Assembly (NCBI GenBank): GCA_008360955.1
Contig: LUCM01001916.1
Location: forward strand, 51,616-115,615
Reading direction: 5' to 3'
Origin: Fasciolopsis buskii
Taxonomy: Eukaryota > Platyhelminthes > Trematoda > Plagiorchiida > Fasciolidae
DNA: 64,000 bases
The notes under the pieces were generated by a model. It was not told the origin of the DNA. It saw only the letters and a list, made by a program, of their open reading frames with translations, and did no database searches. Numbering within the stretch: the first letter of the stretch is position 1; every line of letters starts with the position of its first letter. Position numbers and translations under genes: made by a program. Shown piece by piece: positions 47,400 to 59,912 of the stretch.

Positions 47400-49400
47400 A
47401 TTGCGAATCGGCAGTTTTCGGCTTAATGCACAGATGTTCTGACTGCTAAACTTTCTTGATCGGATGGGTAGGGAAGTATGGAACGTGTGTGTGGCGCGGA
47501 TGAGCATTCAGTGCTGATTGCAAATTATCTCCCCTCCCCCGCCCAACCACCACCATCGAGCATCAGAAACGGAAGTCGACGAAAAACGTGAAGATAAAAA
47601 TCTTAAAACAACACGACGGCCAATTCGTTATCATCTCCTACTCTACATTACCTTTCGATCTGGAACCCAGACAACATCTGGTGGGCAATAATCGGATAAA
47701 CTTGGACGAATTCACTCGTCAGTAGCTATTGATCGATCCGCTTGATAAAAAAAACAATCTGAATGCGGTCAGATTGAATTGGATAACGGTTTCGATCTAT
47801 TAATCAGATGATTCGATTGAAAAGTCAACCCGACTAATTCAGTCGATTATCTACTCGCCTCCAACTTGCTCCACCTACGGCTACCGTCAGCATATACAGT
47901 GCCAGTTGCTACAATGACTTCTGATTATCCTACGCTTTTCGAAACTTCCTAATAATTTTGTCGCCTACATTGTATTACGTTTCTCAAATGCCATATTAGC
48001 ACACAATTGTGTTTATCTCAGATCGGTATTTGCAAAAATTTAAACACAGTTTAAAATAATTATTCATACTTGAACAACATAGTTCTACCCAAATGAATTT
48101 CAAAATATGAAGTTCAAATGAGATGACACATTTTCTGTGGAAAATTAGTCAAAATTAGACAAAGACAAATAAAAGTAGGCATCGATTTCTCGATACATCC
48201 CGAGCTCATCCTTGACTAATTCCCGTCCGTGCTAGCTTTGGTTCGTCTACTGGTTTGGAATAAAAACCCTTCGGTCTTAAAATTAACCTTCAAATGTCAG
48301 CTGTCCGTTCAAATTGACTCGCCAGCATTTCGGTTGGTTCTCACCCGAATCAATGCGAGAAAGCAGTCACTGGGCAAATAAAAGAGGGTATTCCAATTAC
48401 AAGTCGGCTGAGTGATGCCAACAGAAAGTACCAAGAAACTACTGATTTAGCGTCAACTTCAAGCAAACAATAGGCCTAATTTCTTCTTAATCCTATTGTT
48501 GTGGATTCACTCGTAACGAAGTGAAGGTGATCCACTCATGGTCCCGTACGCTGGACGGATGCAAGGAGCATGCTGTGCTGTTTGGCACATAGTTATCTCA
48601 CAAGGCATTTGCTGTTTTCAAGATCCAAGTTTTGACTTTTAACTTCTTCAGTTATGCAATTCTTTGATTAACTGCTTATTTTGCATAGATTCAAATGTGA
48701 AACATTGGCGATTGTGATCAAACATCCACCTAAAATTGAACATCCGTCAGGCTTGAGTGATTTGTCGGCTAAGCTATGAGGTCACATAGAAAGGTACTCC
48801 AACATCTGACCGGAAAACACTACAGAACCGTCGGCCAACTCACATAAACCAGTGACATTCACCATAGCAAATGTATTTTCTTTTAACCAAGGCCAACAGA
48901 GTTACCATTGGATTTAACCGACTTTGGATATTTAAAATTCTCGGGTGTCAGTTTTCACACTTGAACCTGTTCAAATTTCCTTAGAACTTATAATTGATCT
49001 TCTGTTGACCTCCCTCTACGCAGGTAACATTTTAGCTTTTTTTCTGTCCAATATCAGGATGTCATTTGTGAGCACCCACATCATGATATTTTAGGTTCCA
49101 CTGAGCACTTTTCTCTCTCTCACGCGCATAGACCAGACAAACCATTAATTTCACCCGAAGGCAGATCCGCAACACCGTTTCTTTTGTTTTCACCACTTTT
49201 TTCATTTCATTCCGATTCCAGGCACAAAACGAACTTTCTCGACTGATTTTCGCTGATTAACAAGACGCTAGCGCAAAATTTCATATGGGATAATAAGCGT
49301 GGACAGAGTTCAACTTTGCACTATGATCGTCTCACTACCGGTAAGAACAAGATTGTAAGAAACCCTTATCCACTTTCTGTGTTCCACACCGATTTACCTA
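47400..49400. other. No gene recognised; non-coding
   Basis: Stretches near 47520-47580 are C-rich; otherwise AT-rich with short frames. Bases 48175-48225 (GCATCGATTTCTCGATACAT) resemble the right flank shared by the two foldback elements. Confidence 0.35.
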
Positions 49401-49428
49401 GTTAGACACATGTTTGTCCCCTGTGTAG

Positions 49429-49667
49429 TACATTTCGAGAACGGACAACGTTGTGCCGTTATTGATCCAGCGAAAAAGATGTCTGCATATTTACATAATC
49501 CAACAGACAATACTGTTCGTTTATGCTGGATGAACCAAATCAGACAATCGCATGTTTTTGTTTCTCTTACTTCATTTTACACTCCGTCTTTCCAAAACCC
49601 ACACCACGTCATACACAACGATCGAACATTGAGCTGGTATTTTTCGGGCGAACAAATAGTCACGTGA
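49429..49667 (+). CDS. Candidate exon, unrecognised
   Basis: Acceptor TTTGTCCCCTGTGTAG opens 79 codons to TGA. Reading: HFENGQRCAVIDPAKKMSA, NPTDNTVRLCWMNQ, then SFYTPSFQNPHHVI. Protein-like but matched to no family; no polyadenylation signal within 70 bases. Confidence 0.25.
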
Positions 49668-49737
49668 ATCAAGCGGGGTTTTTTCTCACACATTTCGCTT
49701 TGATGCGGACACACCTTTAGCAATGTGTTCACAAAAA

Positions 49738-49763
49738 AATACAACAACAACAACAACAACAAA
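49738..49763. repeat. (CAA)n microsatellite
   Basis: Seven to eight ACA units in a row. Confidence 0.9.
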
Positions 49764-49928
49764 CCTACTGATCACACCAGACAGGAGTAACAAACTTGAA
49801 ACCTAACTAGAGTGTGAACACAGATGAAGTACAAATACCCGGTTTTCTGTTGAACATTTTCGTTGTTGGCTAATATAACCGAAATTTGTTTTGGATTTAC
49901 AAGTCTCATAAGTTTTGCGTTTTATTTC

Positions 49929-49964
49929 ACACACACACACACACACGCACACAAACGTACACAC
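49929..49964. repeat. (CA)n microsatellite
   Basis: CA dinucleotides with GC and AA interruptions. Confidence 0.9.
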
Positions 49965-51175
49965 AACATTCACCACTGCCTCTATCCCATTAACCAAAAA
50001 ACAAAATACTCTAAGCAAAAAGTTGTTGAAATAACCGTAGAACACGACAATGTTTGATCGTTTCAATCCAGTCCCTAATCGGAAAAAATATTCTTACAAG
50101 AACTAAGTAAAAATAACGTTGAAAACCTAAAACGTGAGTTAAAATGCATCCCTTTTTATGGGTTATCTTACCTAATACTGTTCAACAAATAGAGAAACCT
50201 ATGTACCAAAATTAGAGATATTTTTACGTTTCACGATCGCAGTGAACGGAAAAACAAATGCTACTTCGATCCTAATCTCACATAACAAGAAAACTAGTCA
50301 CATTTCAAGTTCTTCATAGTCAGGTTTCAGCCAAATGTGCTCTCACTGCCGAATCAGTCCATTAAACATAGAAATCTTTTAAACATTGACTCTAGATAAA
50401 TGAACTCCACAGTCTGGTAGTTTGTCTTATTTCAGGTCGATCTTGGAAGACTAACTGTGGACATAAATATCTTCTCAGAAAGCTTACACTCAGCGCGCAA
50501 GCCCTTGGAAATGTCTTTTACCATACCGGCAGAATTACGGAGAATGGAGGTGATCTGTGAGCTGGATCGATCTGACTGACAAAATTTGTTAAATCCGCCG
50601 TGATTCAAACTTATAAGTGGTCTGACAACAATTATTTCCGAATATCCTTGGTTGCGGCCTCATAGCCCAACTGACAGGGTACTTGCAGTATCAAAGCACC
50701 TTACAGGCTTCAACGATCTTTCGCATTCACACTCTTTGTATAAACATGACAAATCATTTCATATTATCCGAACCCCGAATTCATAGCGGGAAAGCTAGTA
50801 CAACTAAGGGCTCAAGCCATTCGTATGCTTGTTCTCAGAAAATAGCGTAATCTGTCTCACTAGACAAGATTTTTCATCGTTTAAGGTTGACCTACGAGAA
50901 TACGCCGGGCCATATTTCTGTTCGTGTATAATGATCAGTTTCATATTCCATAGGTCACGTCCGTCGACTGTATGCACGGTTCTTTTGACCTACTCCAGAA
51001 AGGTATGACAAGGTGCTCTGAAAGCAAATTTCCCTACACTCACCCAGAAAATTAAACGATTACGGTCACATGTAAACAGTGCCTATTATTTTGAGTGTGC
51101 CTTTAATTCAGATCGAAGAATCGAGCACAAACTGTTGACTAGACACCTAAGTCGGTAACCCCTTCGTCGAATAAT

Positions 51176-51307
51176 TTAGTGACTCAAATGCGAGCAAATA
51201 TCTCGACACTTAATATATATCACTGCAGATGAAATAAGAAAAATTACCACAACAGAAATTGTGGATGAATCAAGTCTGAGCCTGTCGGAATCATTCATAT
51301 TCTGGGC
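51176..51307 (-). CDS. Candidate terminal exon with membrane segment
   Basis: Acceptor CCGCCTCACTTTGTCAG opens 43 codons to TAA. The reading has NDSDRLRLDSS, then a 17-residue hydrophobic stretch (TISVVVIFLISSAVIYI) and a short KCRDIC tail, the layout of a C-terminal membrane anchor. Confidence 0.23.
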   Translation of the reverse strand, partial: AQNMNDSDRLRLDSSTISVVVIFLISSAVIYIKCRDICSHLSH

Positions 51308-51411
51308 CTGACAAAGTGAGGCGGAATGGACTTGACAGAAATTTCGACAAGGAAAAAAATGCATTCTTTTAGAGCACTGTGGTTCTCGGTACGTAAACTG
51401 GGTTGGTGTAC

Positions 51412-51550
51412 CTCATTTCTTTTTAGTTCCGATTGACCTGTTTTGATGTCAACATAGGTGATATCACCCGGGGCGCCTAACTGAGTTAGCGGACTGTCTA
51501 AAATAGGCCTGGTATGCAACCGACGAAAGGAGTGAATTGGAACCGATCGT
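51412..51550 (-). CDS. Candidate exon with ITIM-like tyrosine motif
   Basis: Open frame ending at a good donor (AATGAG|GTACAC). The segment RPILDSPLTQLGAPGDI aligns without gaps to KPILGYVSSTGEAPGEQ of the 60.7-kb family exon (shared PIL and APG), and ITYVDI just after it fits the I-x-Y-x-x-(I/L/V) pattern. Upstream the frame stops where the V-x-F motif should be, so if related it is a decayed or re-spliced copy. The 5' end given is approximate. Confidence 0.22.
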
Positions 51551-52624
51551 TCTACTACGTGATAGGCACAAAATCAATAGTGTCTATTCTCATTGGCTTG
51601 GTTGTAAACGGCTGACTTTGCCTCAAACTGTGTCAAATTACCAAACAAGAACATTCTGTCTCCATGGTAAAACCTCATGTTAATCGAACAAGCCCGTTGC
51701 TTTTTAATATTCGATTTTGCGAACGCTTCACTAGAAGCGATTACTTTCCTCGAGGAAAGTTAGTTTTCACTTTATTGATGAAGTCGGACTCAATGGTGTT
51801 AGTCGATCGAATTATTCAGTCCCGTTTCCGTTCTCAGTTGGTTCCCCTTCAACTGGACTTAAAAAAGATGTAATCCAACCGAAAAAGTTACATTTTTGTA
51901 AACAGTCTATTGATTGTGCAGTTCCGAATTTCATCTTCACTAGTTTAATTGACCGGTAAATAAACGACAACAAAGTATTCAATAATTAACGTCTAGTCTA
52001 TGTGAGTCAATAGTCATTGGTTGATAAAAACTTACGAATAAGTCGTAATTTGCGGATTTTCATTCTCCTTGGCCGGAGTCACTTTTCCTTACCCGGATGG
52101 CCGATAATAAGACTTTGTTGTCACGGCCGACTATAGTCCTTTTCTCGTTTGTCTTATTTTCGTGGGTGATGTTTTTCAACTCTGATTAGAATTACAAGTG
52201 TAGGTGATGAATTTCCAGTAGTAAGTTTATCCATGTGCAATGTGTGTACGCTGATCTATTAAAGATTTGTTTAAGTGCGCGCATGCGAGTTTCCGGAACA
52301 CATGCGGACCAATCGCAGACGAGAATGCGCTAACGCGTGTGCTTTCATTCAGGCAATCATTTTATTGTTCGTACCAATAAAAGTGACAATTGAAGAAGAG
52401 AACGGAACATTTCCACGAGATCCGTATATTGCACCAGAGTTCAATGAAGGCTTTGATCAACCAGTAAAAGAAGAAAATAGACGAGCAAATAAACAATTTA
52501 ATGAAAATTCGCCCAGTGGTTCGTACTAGCCGAATTGCCATCGTGCAAACTAGTGTGTCAGTCAGGCGAAAGATATTCCGGTTTACCGATAAGCAGGTTC
52601 TGTTTGCCATGTTAATGACTCGGG

Positions 52625-52764
52625 TAGTAAAATAACAATAATACTAATCATTATAATTATAATGATGATGCTGACACTGAATCGGGTGATGAGAATGATG
52701 ATGATTCGAATGAAGACGATGATGACAATAATTCCCGTAGTTATGGTAACACTATTGACCGTTA
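52625..52764 (+). repeat. Low-complexity AAT/GAT tract, Asp/Asn-rich if coding
   Basis: Imperfect AAT and GATGAT triplets. One frame reads as an Asp/Glu/Asn-rich tail (NDDADTESGDENDDDSNEDD) to TAA, which might be an acidic exon, but the repeat nature alone explains the open frame. Confidence 0.4.
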
Positions 52765-53733
52765 AATGCTCAAGAAGAATTACACCGGAATAAAAAATAT
52801 GTGTGAAGTTTCCCATTTAGGGGCCGCGGAAATTCACGTGAACAAGAGGGCCTACCGAGACCCAATAATGGAGACAGTGATCGGTCACTAGTACACCATA
52901 TTGGATTACCGATACCTAACTAGGCTGTTTGATCAACTATTCCACATTTTAAAGCACAATTCTAGCAATTTTTTTCCGCGTTATTTTTCACGTCTTTAGA
53001 TTCACAGTAGGGCTATCGAACTGCAAAACTTGCATAGATTAAAAAGTTGGGTGAATAAAAACTCGATTTTTTCATGCTTGTCGTGAACATCTAACTGTGT
53101 GATGTAAAATAATTTAGTAATAGACGCACACAATTCAGAACCTATCCTTCTGTTCTGTTTTTTGCTAGAGAAAATAATAGATGATTCATTTCAAATGTTG
53201 TCCAATCGTGAGACTAGTTCAGTATCTTTTCGGTAAGTGCTTCGAACAAACAAAAAATGTTCGGGAATTCAAAGAAATTTTCGGACCCGCGAATATCACT
53301 ATCTTTCCATGGGTATAATATGACTAGTTCCATACAATGATGATGTTCCTCACTGTTCTTCGCAGTCCCATGAGAGGAATAAGCAATTTTAGAAGATGAC
53401 AACTGGAAAATTTGATGCAGAGCAAGAGTGGAATCTGTGCAAATGTTGTCAAACCTGCACGCTTTTAAACAACTAACCACCACCGATACCGTTGAAAGTA
53501 AATTCCTTGATGAGAGTGATTATTATTTAGGTCTTGCTCTTGAGCAACACGCAACACGAGAAGTGAAATTAGAATCTGTTTATCGAAAATTCGAAAACAT
53601 TAAGTTTAAACGTGGTCTGAACATTCTCTTGAAGAATCTGTCTATTTTAAGAAACCCGCCTTCGGTAACTCTGGTCTGTCGTAATACATTCACGTAGAAA
53701 GTCTTCTAGGTAGGGACAATTTTCTTGGTTGGG

Positions 53734-53944
53734 TTATATATCAATATTATTTGTGTCATTTGCAGTCCTGAACTGCGTCATTGCCATTTGACCATTTTTA
53801 TCCGCATTAAGTTCACGAACTGGTTCCATGACTACATTTTTCCCGTCAGGCATGCATCTTTGTCGGTCTAGTGTGATGACCGAGAGATTTGATTCCGCAC
53901 ACCAACGATGACGCAAAATCACTGCCCCATTCATAGGATACGGA
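53734..53944 (-). CDS. Candidate terminal exon, unrecognised
   Basis: Strong acceptor (CATGCTTACTGTTTGCAG) opens 69 codons to TAA with two carried bases: PYPMNGAVILRHRWCAESN, DRQRCMPDGKNVVMEPVRE, NADKNGQMAMTQF. Two cysteines in a strand-rich context recall extracellular modules such as the second half of a ZP domain, but the match is too weak to name. Confidence 0.32.
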
Positions 53945-55088
53945 CTGCAAACAGTAAGCATGCGATTTGTCAGGGATTTGACAGTTCAGTATACCTGGTG
54001 CGTGGTGCATGGTAAAACTGCTTAGTCGAACGGATTCACACAAAACAGAGGTGGGCATAAAAATAGAACAGCAACTCTTTTTTCACACATACACGCCAAC
54101 GTGCAAATTCCTTTGGTTTGTGCAATATATAATTCGAAAAGAGATATTTAGCAAAGAAATATCCTGGTTCGTATCATCGTGTACGAACCGTGGGCTAATT
54201 GACTGCAACAGATGATAGCGTAGTGATCAGCAAATCTCCGTGAGAATTTCGTTTATGTCAAGATGATCATGATTAGCTTAACTTGAGGTGGTCAAGCAAC
54301 ATACTGAATTGAGAGACAAATTGTCGGCAAAGCGTGATTAGTTCATCTGGATTCGGTACTGGCAGGGCAAACATTTCGCCACTAGCCCTATTGATACCGT
54401 CGACATCCACCTAAGGGGAAATTGATTTTACTCCTCTGGTAGTCACTTAAATGTTACTTGCAGCTTTAAAACATTCGAACGATTCTTTTGGTTCCTTAGT
54501 AGGGAGAAATTTGATTTGAAATCACTTTTTCGCACTTGGCACTATTTGTCTTACTGATTAATGTTTGGATAATCAGAAATTCATTCTTGTGCGATGCTTG
54601 TCGAGGCAAGTATTTTTTCTCACCCCTGCTGGTACCGGGCGTCCTTACTTAGGAGCACTGCCCATTTTTATATCCTCATGAGCATGCTATTATCCTTGAC
54701 TAATATGTGTAACTGCAGGAAAGTCAACTACTCGCGTTTGTTCATTTTACAACCTTCTATGTTGTGCATTTACCAGACCAACTGTTTTGATCTAACGGTG
54801 GTGGGCCTAGAAGTTTTGTATTCTTATCGACCAGCAGGCTGACGATGAATGCCCAGTAGCAAACGTTCACCTAACTAAGCTGGTACGAGAAAAGAAACTG
54901 CTCGTTAAAAATGTACCAGTAAGATTAGTTTACTCACTACAGCTTTAGTTGGTTTGTATTGCCATTTCTTGATTCTACGTTGGATCATTTGTCAAACGAA
55001 TACTTCGGTAGAACTACGCATTATTCACGAATTCTATAAGGCATAATTCGAATACTCGATATCACTTCTTTACTCTGGCCGAACAAAT

Positions 55089-55316
55089 TTAAATGTCTGG
55101 TCTAGTATCCCTGAGCTCCGCGAACGGCGGGTGTGTTGTGTAACCCTTGTCACGAGAGTGTGCAAGTAAATCCAACGGGTCGAAACAACCGTCTCGCAAC
55201 TCGATAAGCTTTTCCGTATTTTGATGGACTCCGGAGAAGTATTTTACAGCCCGGTTAGAGTAGACCAACCACGTTACTGGACAGCGCATTTCGCAAACGT
55301 ATGTATTGCGTGCACA
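55089..55316 (-). CDS. Candidate terminal exon, unrecognised
   Basis: Acceptor CTTGACTTAGTCTTGCAG opens 75 codons to TAA with one carried base. GC content is above that of its surroundings. Reading: NTYVCEMRCPVTWLVYSNR, GVHQNTEKLIELRDGCFD, THPPFAELRDTRPDI. No family recognised. Confidence 0.33.
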   Translation of the reverse strand, partial: CARNTYVCEMRCPVTWLVYSNRAVKYFSGVHQNTEKLIELRDGCFDPLDLLAHSRDKGYTTHPPFAELRDTRPDI

Positions 55317-55928
55317 CTGCAAGACTAAGTCAAGTGACTTGGGAGCCGCACGTGATTATCTCAACCTGAATCACTGGTTCTGAATTAGAGCCTGTGGTTG
55401 CTAAAAGACAAAGACCACAGAAGGGTGAACCGTAGCTAGCTACTACTCGGCGGGTAAATTAGTATAGAAACAGAGAACAGTGAAAGACCGATCACTCTCT
55501 AGGCTGTCACTTGAAAGTGAATTATTTTCACAGCTATAACATAATCAGCAACACAAAAATCCACACCTATTGACAGGTATTCGGATTCTCACTCGATCCA
55601 TTCACAATATATGAAACAGTCATTCACCACCAACATAGATGACAAATTATGTAGAGATATTGTAAAGTGTGTCCTTACCATTGGTACCCAGCGGGCTAAT
55701 AAAGTACAAAAGTAGACAAAAGTGAACAAAAAAGGGTATTCGTTAGTCTCCGTCAGCATACCAGCAGGTCAGGTACATCGCGGGTCTTCATTATCAGTCT
55801 TGGTGACAATGACATTTTTCGTTTTTTCCCGGATCAGTTAGCAACATACAGCAAGGGAAGACTAAAACAAGTACTCCGAGTTTGCAACAGACCAAGGTAA
55901 ATGTATTTGTGAGGTGAGATGCAAGAAT

Positions 55929-56037
55929 TTATCGGGTGAACACAGTGAATAAACCGGTAGCCAGGGAGATTGTGAAGTCTCGATCAAATGACAGAGAGGC
56001 TTTATCCACGCCCCAATGATCGTCTTCCAAGCCGCAG
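55929..56037 (-). CDS. Candidate terminal exon, short
   Basis: Superb acceptor (CGGTTGCATTGTTTTCAG) opens 35 codons to TAA with two carried bases: CGLEDDHWGVDKASLSFD then FTISLATGLFTVFTR. Another frame is open for longer but has a less protein-like composition. Confidence 0.3.
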
Positions 56038-56142
56038 CTGAAAACAATGCAACCGGTGGCGGTTAAATTAAAACTACTTCTCTTAGACTCTCAGCATACA
56101 CTGAGTGCCTATGCTCAAAATCTGTGGAGGTCGACAGTCGTT

Positions 56143-56351
56143 CTAATTACATAACCCATGAAGACAGGGCAAGCATTTCAAGTATTTGTGCAAATTTGAC
56201 ATCAATATTGGATAAATATACTGCGAAACTGTTTGGCTCAGGTGACAGTGATTTGACCATAGTAACAGAATGATTGTCCTACTCATTTCCAAACCACAAA
56301 AGGCAATCACTTTCCCTCGGACATCACAACCTAATTTCTCCAAAATATCCT
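56143..56351 (-). CDS. Candidate exon, unrecognised
   Basis: Acceptor TGTTACAAATTTCAG opens 68 codons to TAG with one carried base; an internal ATGA|GTAGGA donor would keep phase 1. Reading starts DILEKLGCDVRGKVIAFCG and continues with a hydrophobic segment. Confidence 0.25.
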
Positions 56352-57071
56352 CTGAAATTTGTAACATCCGTGTCGAATATGCATAGGTTTAAACTATGTA
56401 AGCACACCACAAAAGATCAGGGCCCGACCGTTATAGCACTGGATTTGCGTGAATCTTGCTGCGTATGCTCGGACGCAGTTCTCTCACTGCTTGTTACGTA
56501 ATTTTGGCGAGCTACCCTCAGTCACACATTCATATGAATTATCTCAGCTAATTAGAGAGACTTTGTCCGGTAACCGATTTCCAGTTAGCGTTTAGGTAAT
56601 CCGTGATGAGTAGATGGGACCGCTGTTACCTAATTTGTTGAATTTTCACTTGTGCAAATTGGGTTGAAAGACCGCTTAGGTCCGTATCAAAGAAAACATC
56701 CTTCCATTTCATAAATGGTCAGTTTAGAAAAGAAATTGACAATCCATTAGAACTTGGAAAGTAAAAAATATCCACCGTCTCTTTTGCCGTTTTACCGCCA
56801 ACAAACGGTAGAAATTTGACAAAATGGACTGCTTGGTGCGCGCACAGTGATGAAGAAGCAACTCCTTCGTGGAATGAATGGCCAGGCAAATCACTTGAAG
56901 AGAAATTATTTGAAATTTTTGAATTATAAAAACGACGTAGTAGGGAATATTTTCAATGAGCAAGCTTTTGTTTACCTTTGGTAATAATTCTCAGAGTAGG
57001 TTTAAAATCGAAAGATCCGAGGAATTAGTCTGCACCCCTTGTATTGGTTTTTCCGCGTATGCTTTCCTGAG

Positions 57072-57125
57072 CGTGTGTATGTACATGTGTACGTATGTGT
57101 ACATGTCCATATGTGTGTATGAGTT
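57072..57125. repeat. GTAC/TGTA-type microsatellite
   Basis: Alternating purine-pyrimidine run built from GTGTATGTACATGT variants; partly self-complementary. Confidence 0.75.
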
Positions 57126-57184
57126 CATAAAATCATGAACAACTCGTTTTTTGATTGTCTGTTCATGATTCTGATATCAAAGTG

Positions 57185-57660
57185 GACTTAGTCCCACTTC
57201 CAATATCGGTCTAATGGTTCAAGAAGCACCGAAGATAATTCTCATATTGCTATTGGGTGGAGCATTAATTCACCAGTGAGGTTAGTGCTGCCGATACACT
57301 TGTGACCTATGCCGCGTCATTTCGGTTGAGGCATCTTAGGTGAACTCCAGCCATCAAAGCTTTCAAACACAGGCTCTCAGCGTACTTCCGGAAACTACGG
57401 TGAAGAGTTCCATCCCTATCGTACTCAAAGATTTGGCCTTTAGCCATAGCACGGAAAGCAACTGCTGAGTCGCACTCAAGTATGTTTGAGGTTGCACCAT
57501 CCTCTTGGTCTGCGTTTTTCTTTTTCTTTTGCGTTCGGAGACCCTGAACTTCAAATGTCGGGGATTTTGTCCAATTTGTTCAGCAGGACAGACCTCACAA
57601 GTGCAGTCGTAAACACAACTGTCGTGATCCTGCGCAGGCAGTGGGTAGTTGATCATTATA
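57185..57660 (-). mobile_element. Penelope-like element relic with GIY-YIG endonuclease
   Basis: On the minus strand SCVYDCTCEVCPAEQIGQ with RHLKFRVSERK matches the gVYk..C..C...YIGqT.RhLk.Ri.EH core of Penelope-type GIY-YIG domains; the two YIG-side residues are altered (EQIGQ for VYIGQT). After one frameshift near 57510 the next frame continues with ECDSAVAFRAMAKGQIFEYD and AGVHLRCLNRNDAA, the expected C-terminal blocks. It is a 3' fragment, not functional. Confidence 0.75.
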
Positions 57661-57895
57661 AGCTTCTGTTTTAGTCATTTGTCTATTCAAAATAATCTAT
57701 GCATATGTTAGGTAGTGGGTACTTTTCGGATGGCTTTTGATGTGTCTCACCTTTGTCAAATATGGATTGAAGTTGGCCATTTTTTCTCAAACTCTATCAG
57801 GTGCTATCGATTTTTTCCCTGTTCTCGGCTTAGGAACTGCATTTGGGTGGTTACCTAACTGGAGAAAGCTGTATAGACATTGCATTTTTTCTCAT

Positions 57896-58110
57896 TTATG
57901 ATACCATCGTTACACGACTTGTGAACGATGAGATAAATGAGTGTTCTGGGCAAAGTGGGCGGGGTGAGTTGAAGTTTAAATGTTTGTCTTGGCAAGTGGG
58001 ATTCCTGTGTACGTTCTCGGTGAAGTTTTGGGAGTCGTTCATTTCAAACCCAGGAAGTCGCTGATTCGTCCGAGGCTCTTCGTTCACATCGTAAAATTCA
58101 CTGGTTAACA
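57896..58110 (-). CDS. Candidate exon, polar, unrecognised
   Basis: Acceptor TTAATGGACAG opens 71 codons to TAA with one carried base. Reading: SEFYDVNEEPRTNQRLPG, NDSQNFTENVHRNP, NSPRPLCPEHSF. A linker-like composition with an NFT sequon. The plus strand is open too. Confidence 0.25.
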
Positions 58111-58611
58111 CTGTCCATTAACGAACTGCGTCCTTAAATTATCTAAGAAAAATGCTTCGAAGATTTGTGGAAGGCAATAGGATTTTGGATTCAATGGAAT
58201 TTGAGAAACGATCGTCAATATTTGCTATTCCATGTCCACCCTGCCTAGTGCTTGGTAAAAAGCAAAATATTTGGTGATAAGACGGACGTTGATGATGTCA
58301 GATGGGATCAATGAAAATCGCTATTCCATAGAAGCGTCGGAAATCAACGAGGACTGCAGAAAGTCCAAACTAATTCTTATTGGTCCGCTTGGGCACGCAG
58401 ATGTCAAATCAAAATCCAATGTAATTTCACATTTCTTAATTTCGAAGTTTTGTAGAACAAGCGCGAAATCAAATACATTGTTGATCTGACTTGTCTCTAT
58501 GCTAGTTGTCCCTCATGAATGCTGCAAAAGCATATAATTCACAGTGGGATACAGGTTTACCAGGTTTGTGAATTTTTGACAATCTATATAGACATACCAA
58601 TCGGTTAGTCG

Positions 58612-58771
58612 TTTCTATCTTCTATCTTTTACTTTATTAATAAAATGACAATGTAAATCACCTTTCAAGAAGGGGGCCGCGGCCAGCAGAGGGCTGCCAA
58701 GTGAGGAGGTTGACAGGCGGTGGGCGAGTTCGAACCCGCTACCTTCACTTCCAAACTCCGCGACCTTGGTG
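58612..58771 (-). repeat. tRNA-derived SINE, copy E
   Basis: Minus-strand B box GGTTCGAACTC, the GC block (CAGCCCTCTGCTGGCCGCGG) and the best-kept tail (ACATTGTCATTTTATTAATAA then GTAAAAGATAG). The head is cut short at the 5' end. Confidence 0.75.
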
Positions 58772-59744
58772 CAAACTACAATGATCTTCTCGATTTTTTT
58801 TCAGACCCAATAAGTTTTGATGGGTTTTCCCCTTCAACTTCTCCATAAGGTTCATTTTCTATGCTATTCAGAAACTGGCAATCGTAGCCACTAGACGCTG
58901 GTTTTGTCTGTTTTGGTAACATTGATGTGACCGTCGTATTTTAGTGAAACAATTAAAAAGATTGGTCTTTGTTTCTTGAAAATATTCCAGATCTCGAGTC
59001 TTGCTTGGCTATCGTTCATAACCGGTAGGACTGCCAACGCACCTTCTAGTGGTGGAACTAGACTTTGAGTAGTTAACGATTTTATGTGTAAATTAAAGTT
59101 CACTGCTTTTCGTAGCCTTTGTATATCCGTTGAGTTCAGAGTTCAGTTTGATTGATTGATAATTTGATGTCGTGGATATGTGAGTTTTGTCTTCGGGCTA
59201 CTTGTACTATATACAGAGTTAAGTTAATAATCTTCATGGATGGCTACTCATGTCCCGTCGGTTGGGAATCCTTACAAGAATAGTATCGATAGAAAGACTT
59301 TTGTTGAGTACCTATGCCCAGAAATATGAAGTTAGCCGGAGAAGTGTGACTGTTTTGAAATTAACAATATATTGATGGGAAACTTATTAAATCTTATAAA
59401 AATTTATAAAACATCTATACAAGTGCTTAGGACGAAATATCAATAGCTAAACTTCACCAGTTTACAGGCTGCATACTACAGATAGTCGCGATCGTTAGTA
59501 CCATCGGGGTACCGCTCGATTTTCTCCGAACTTATTTTTTTTTACTCATTTCGCTTTTCACTACGATTCTACTAATCATGATATGCATGAATTTTACTAA
59601 CGGAAATCAAGAAATGTAGCGGGGCGATATTCATGAAAGAGATCAGTTTTTCGGCCCAACTGTTGGATGATTCCATTGAATTAGCCAATGACAGGTCCGT
59701 ATATTCTTCATCCCACCGCATCTATCAAGTTTGTCGATTAATCT

Positions 59745-59912
59745 GTTTCTTTTGTTTACTTCCCTTATTAATTAAACGAAATTGGCATAATTTTCTAGGA
59801 AGGGGTCAGAGAGGGCTGTCGGTTGCAAGGGTTGACCGGCTGTGGAAGAATTCGAACCCGAGATGCTCATGTCCGAATTCCATGACCTTCTCCATTTGAC
59901 CACCCCAAGTCT
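59745..59912 (-). repeat. tRNA-derived SINE, copy F (diverged)
   Basis: B box GGTTCGAATTC, then AGCCGGTCAACCC, a changed GC block, and a tail with ATTAATAAGGGAAGTAAAC. Confidence 0.65.

Noticed and set aside
52275..52529. 84-codon plus frame with a polar C-terminus (PEFNEGFDQPVKEENRR)
   Set aside because: A possible last exon after TTCATTCAG, but lacking a donor partner, homology or a poly(A) signal.
53421..53664. Plus-strand exon candidate ending TCG|GTAACT
   Set aside because: The minus strand is open over the same bases with similar composition, and the acceptor is weak.
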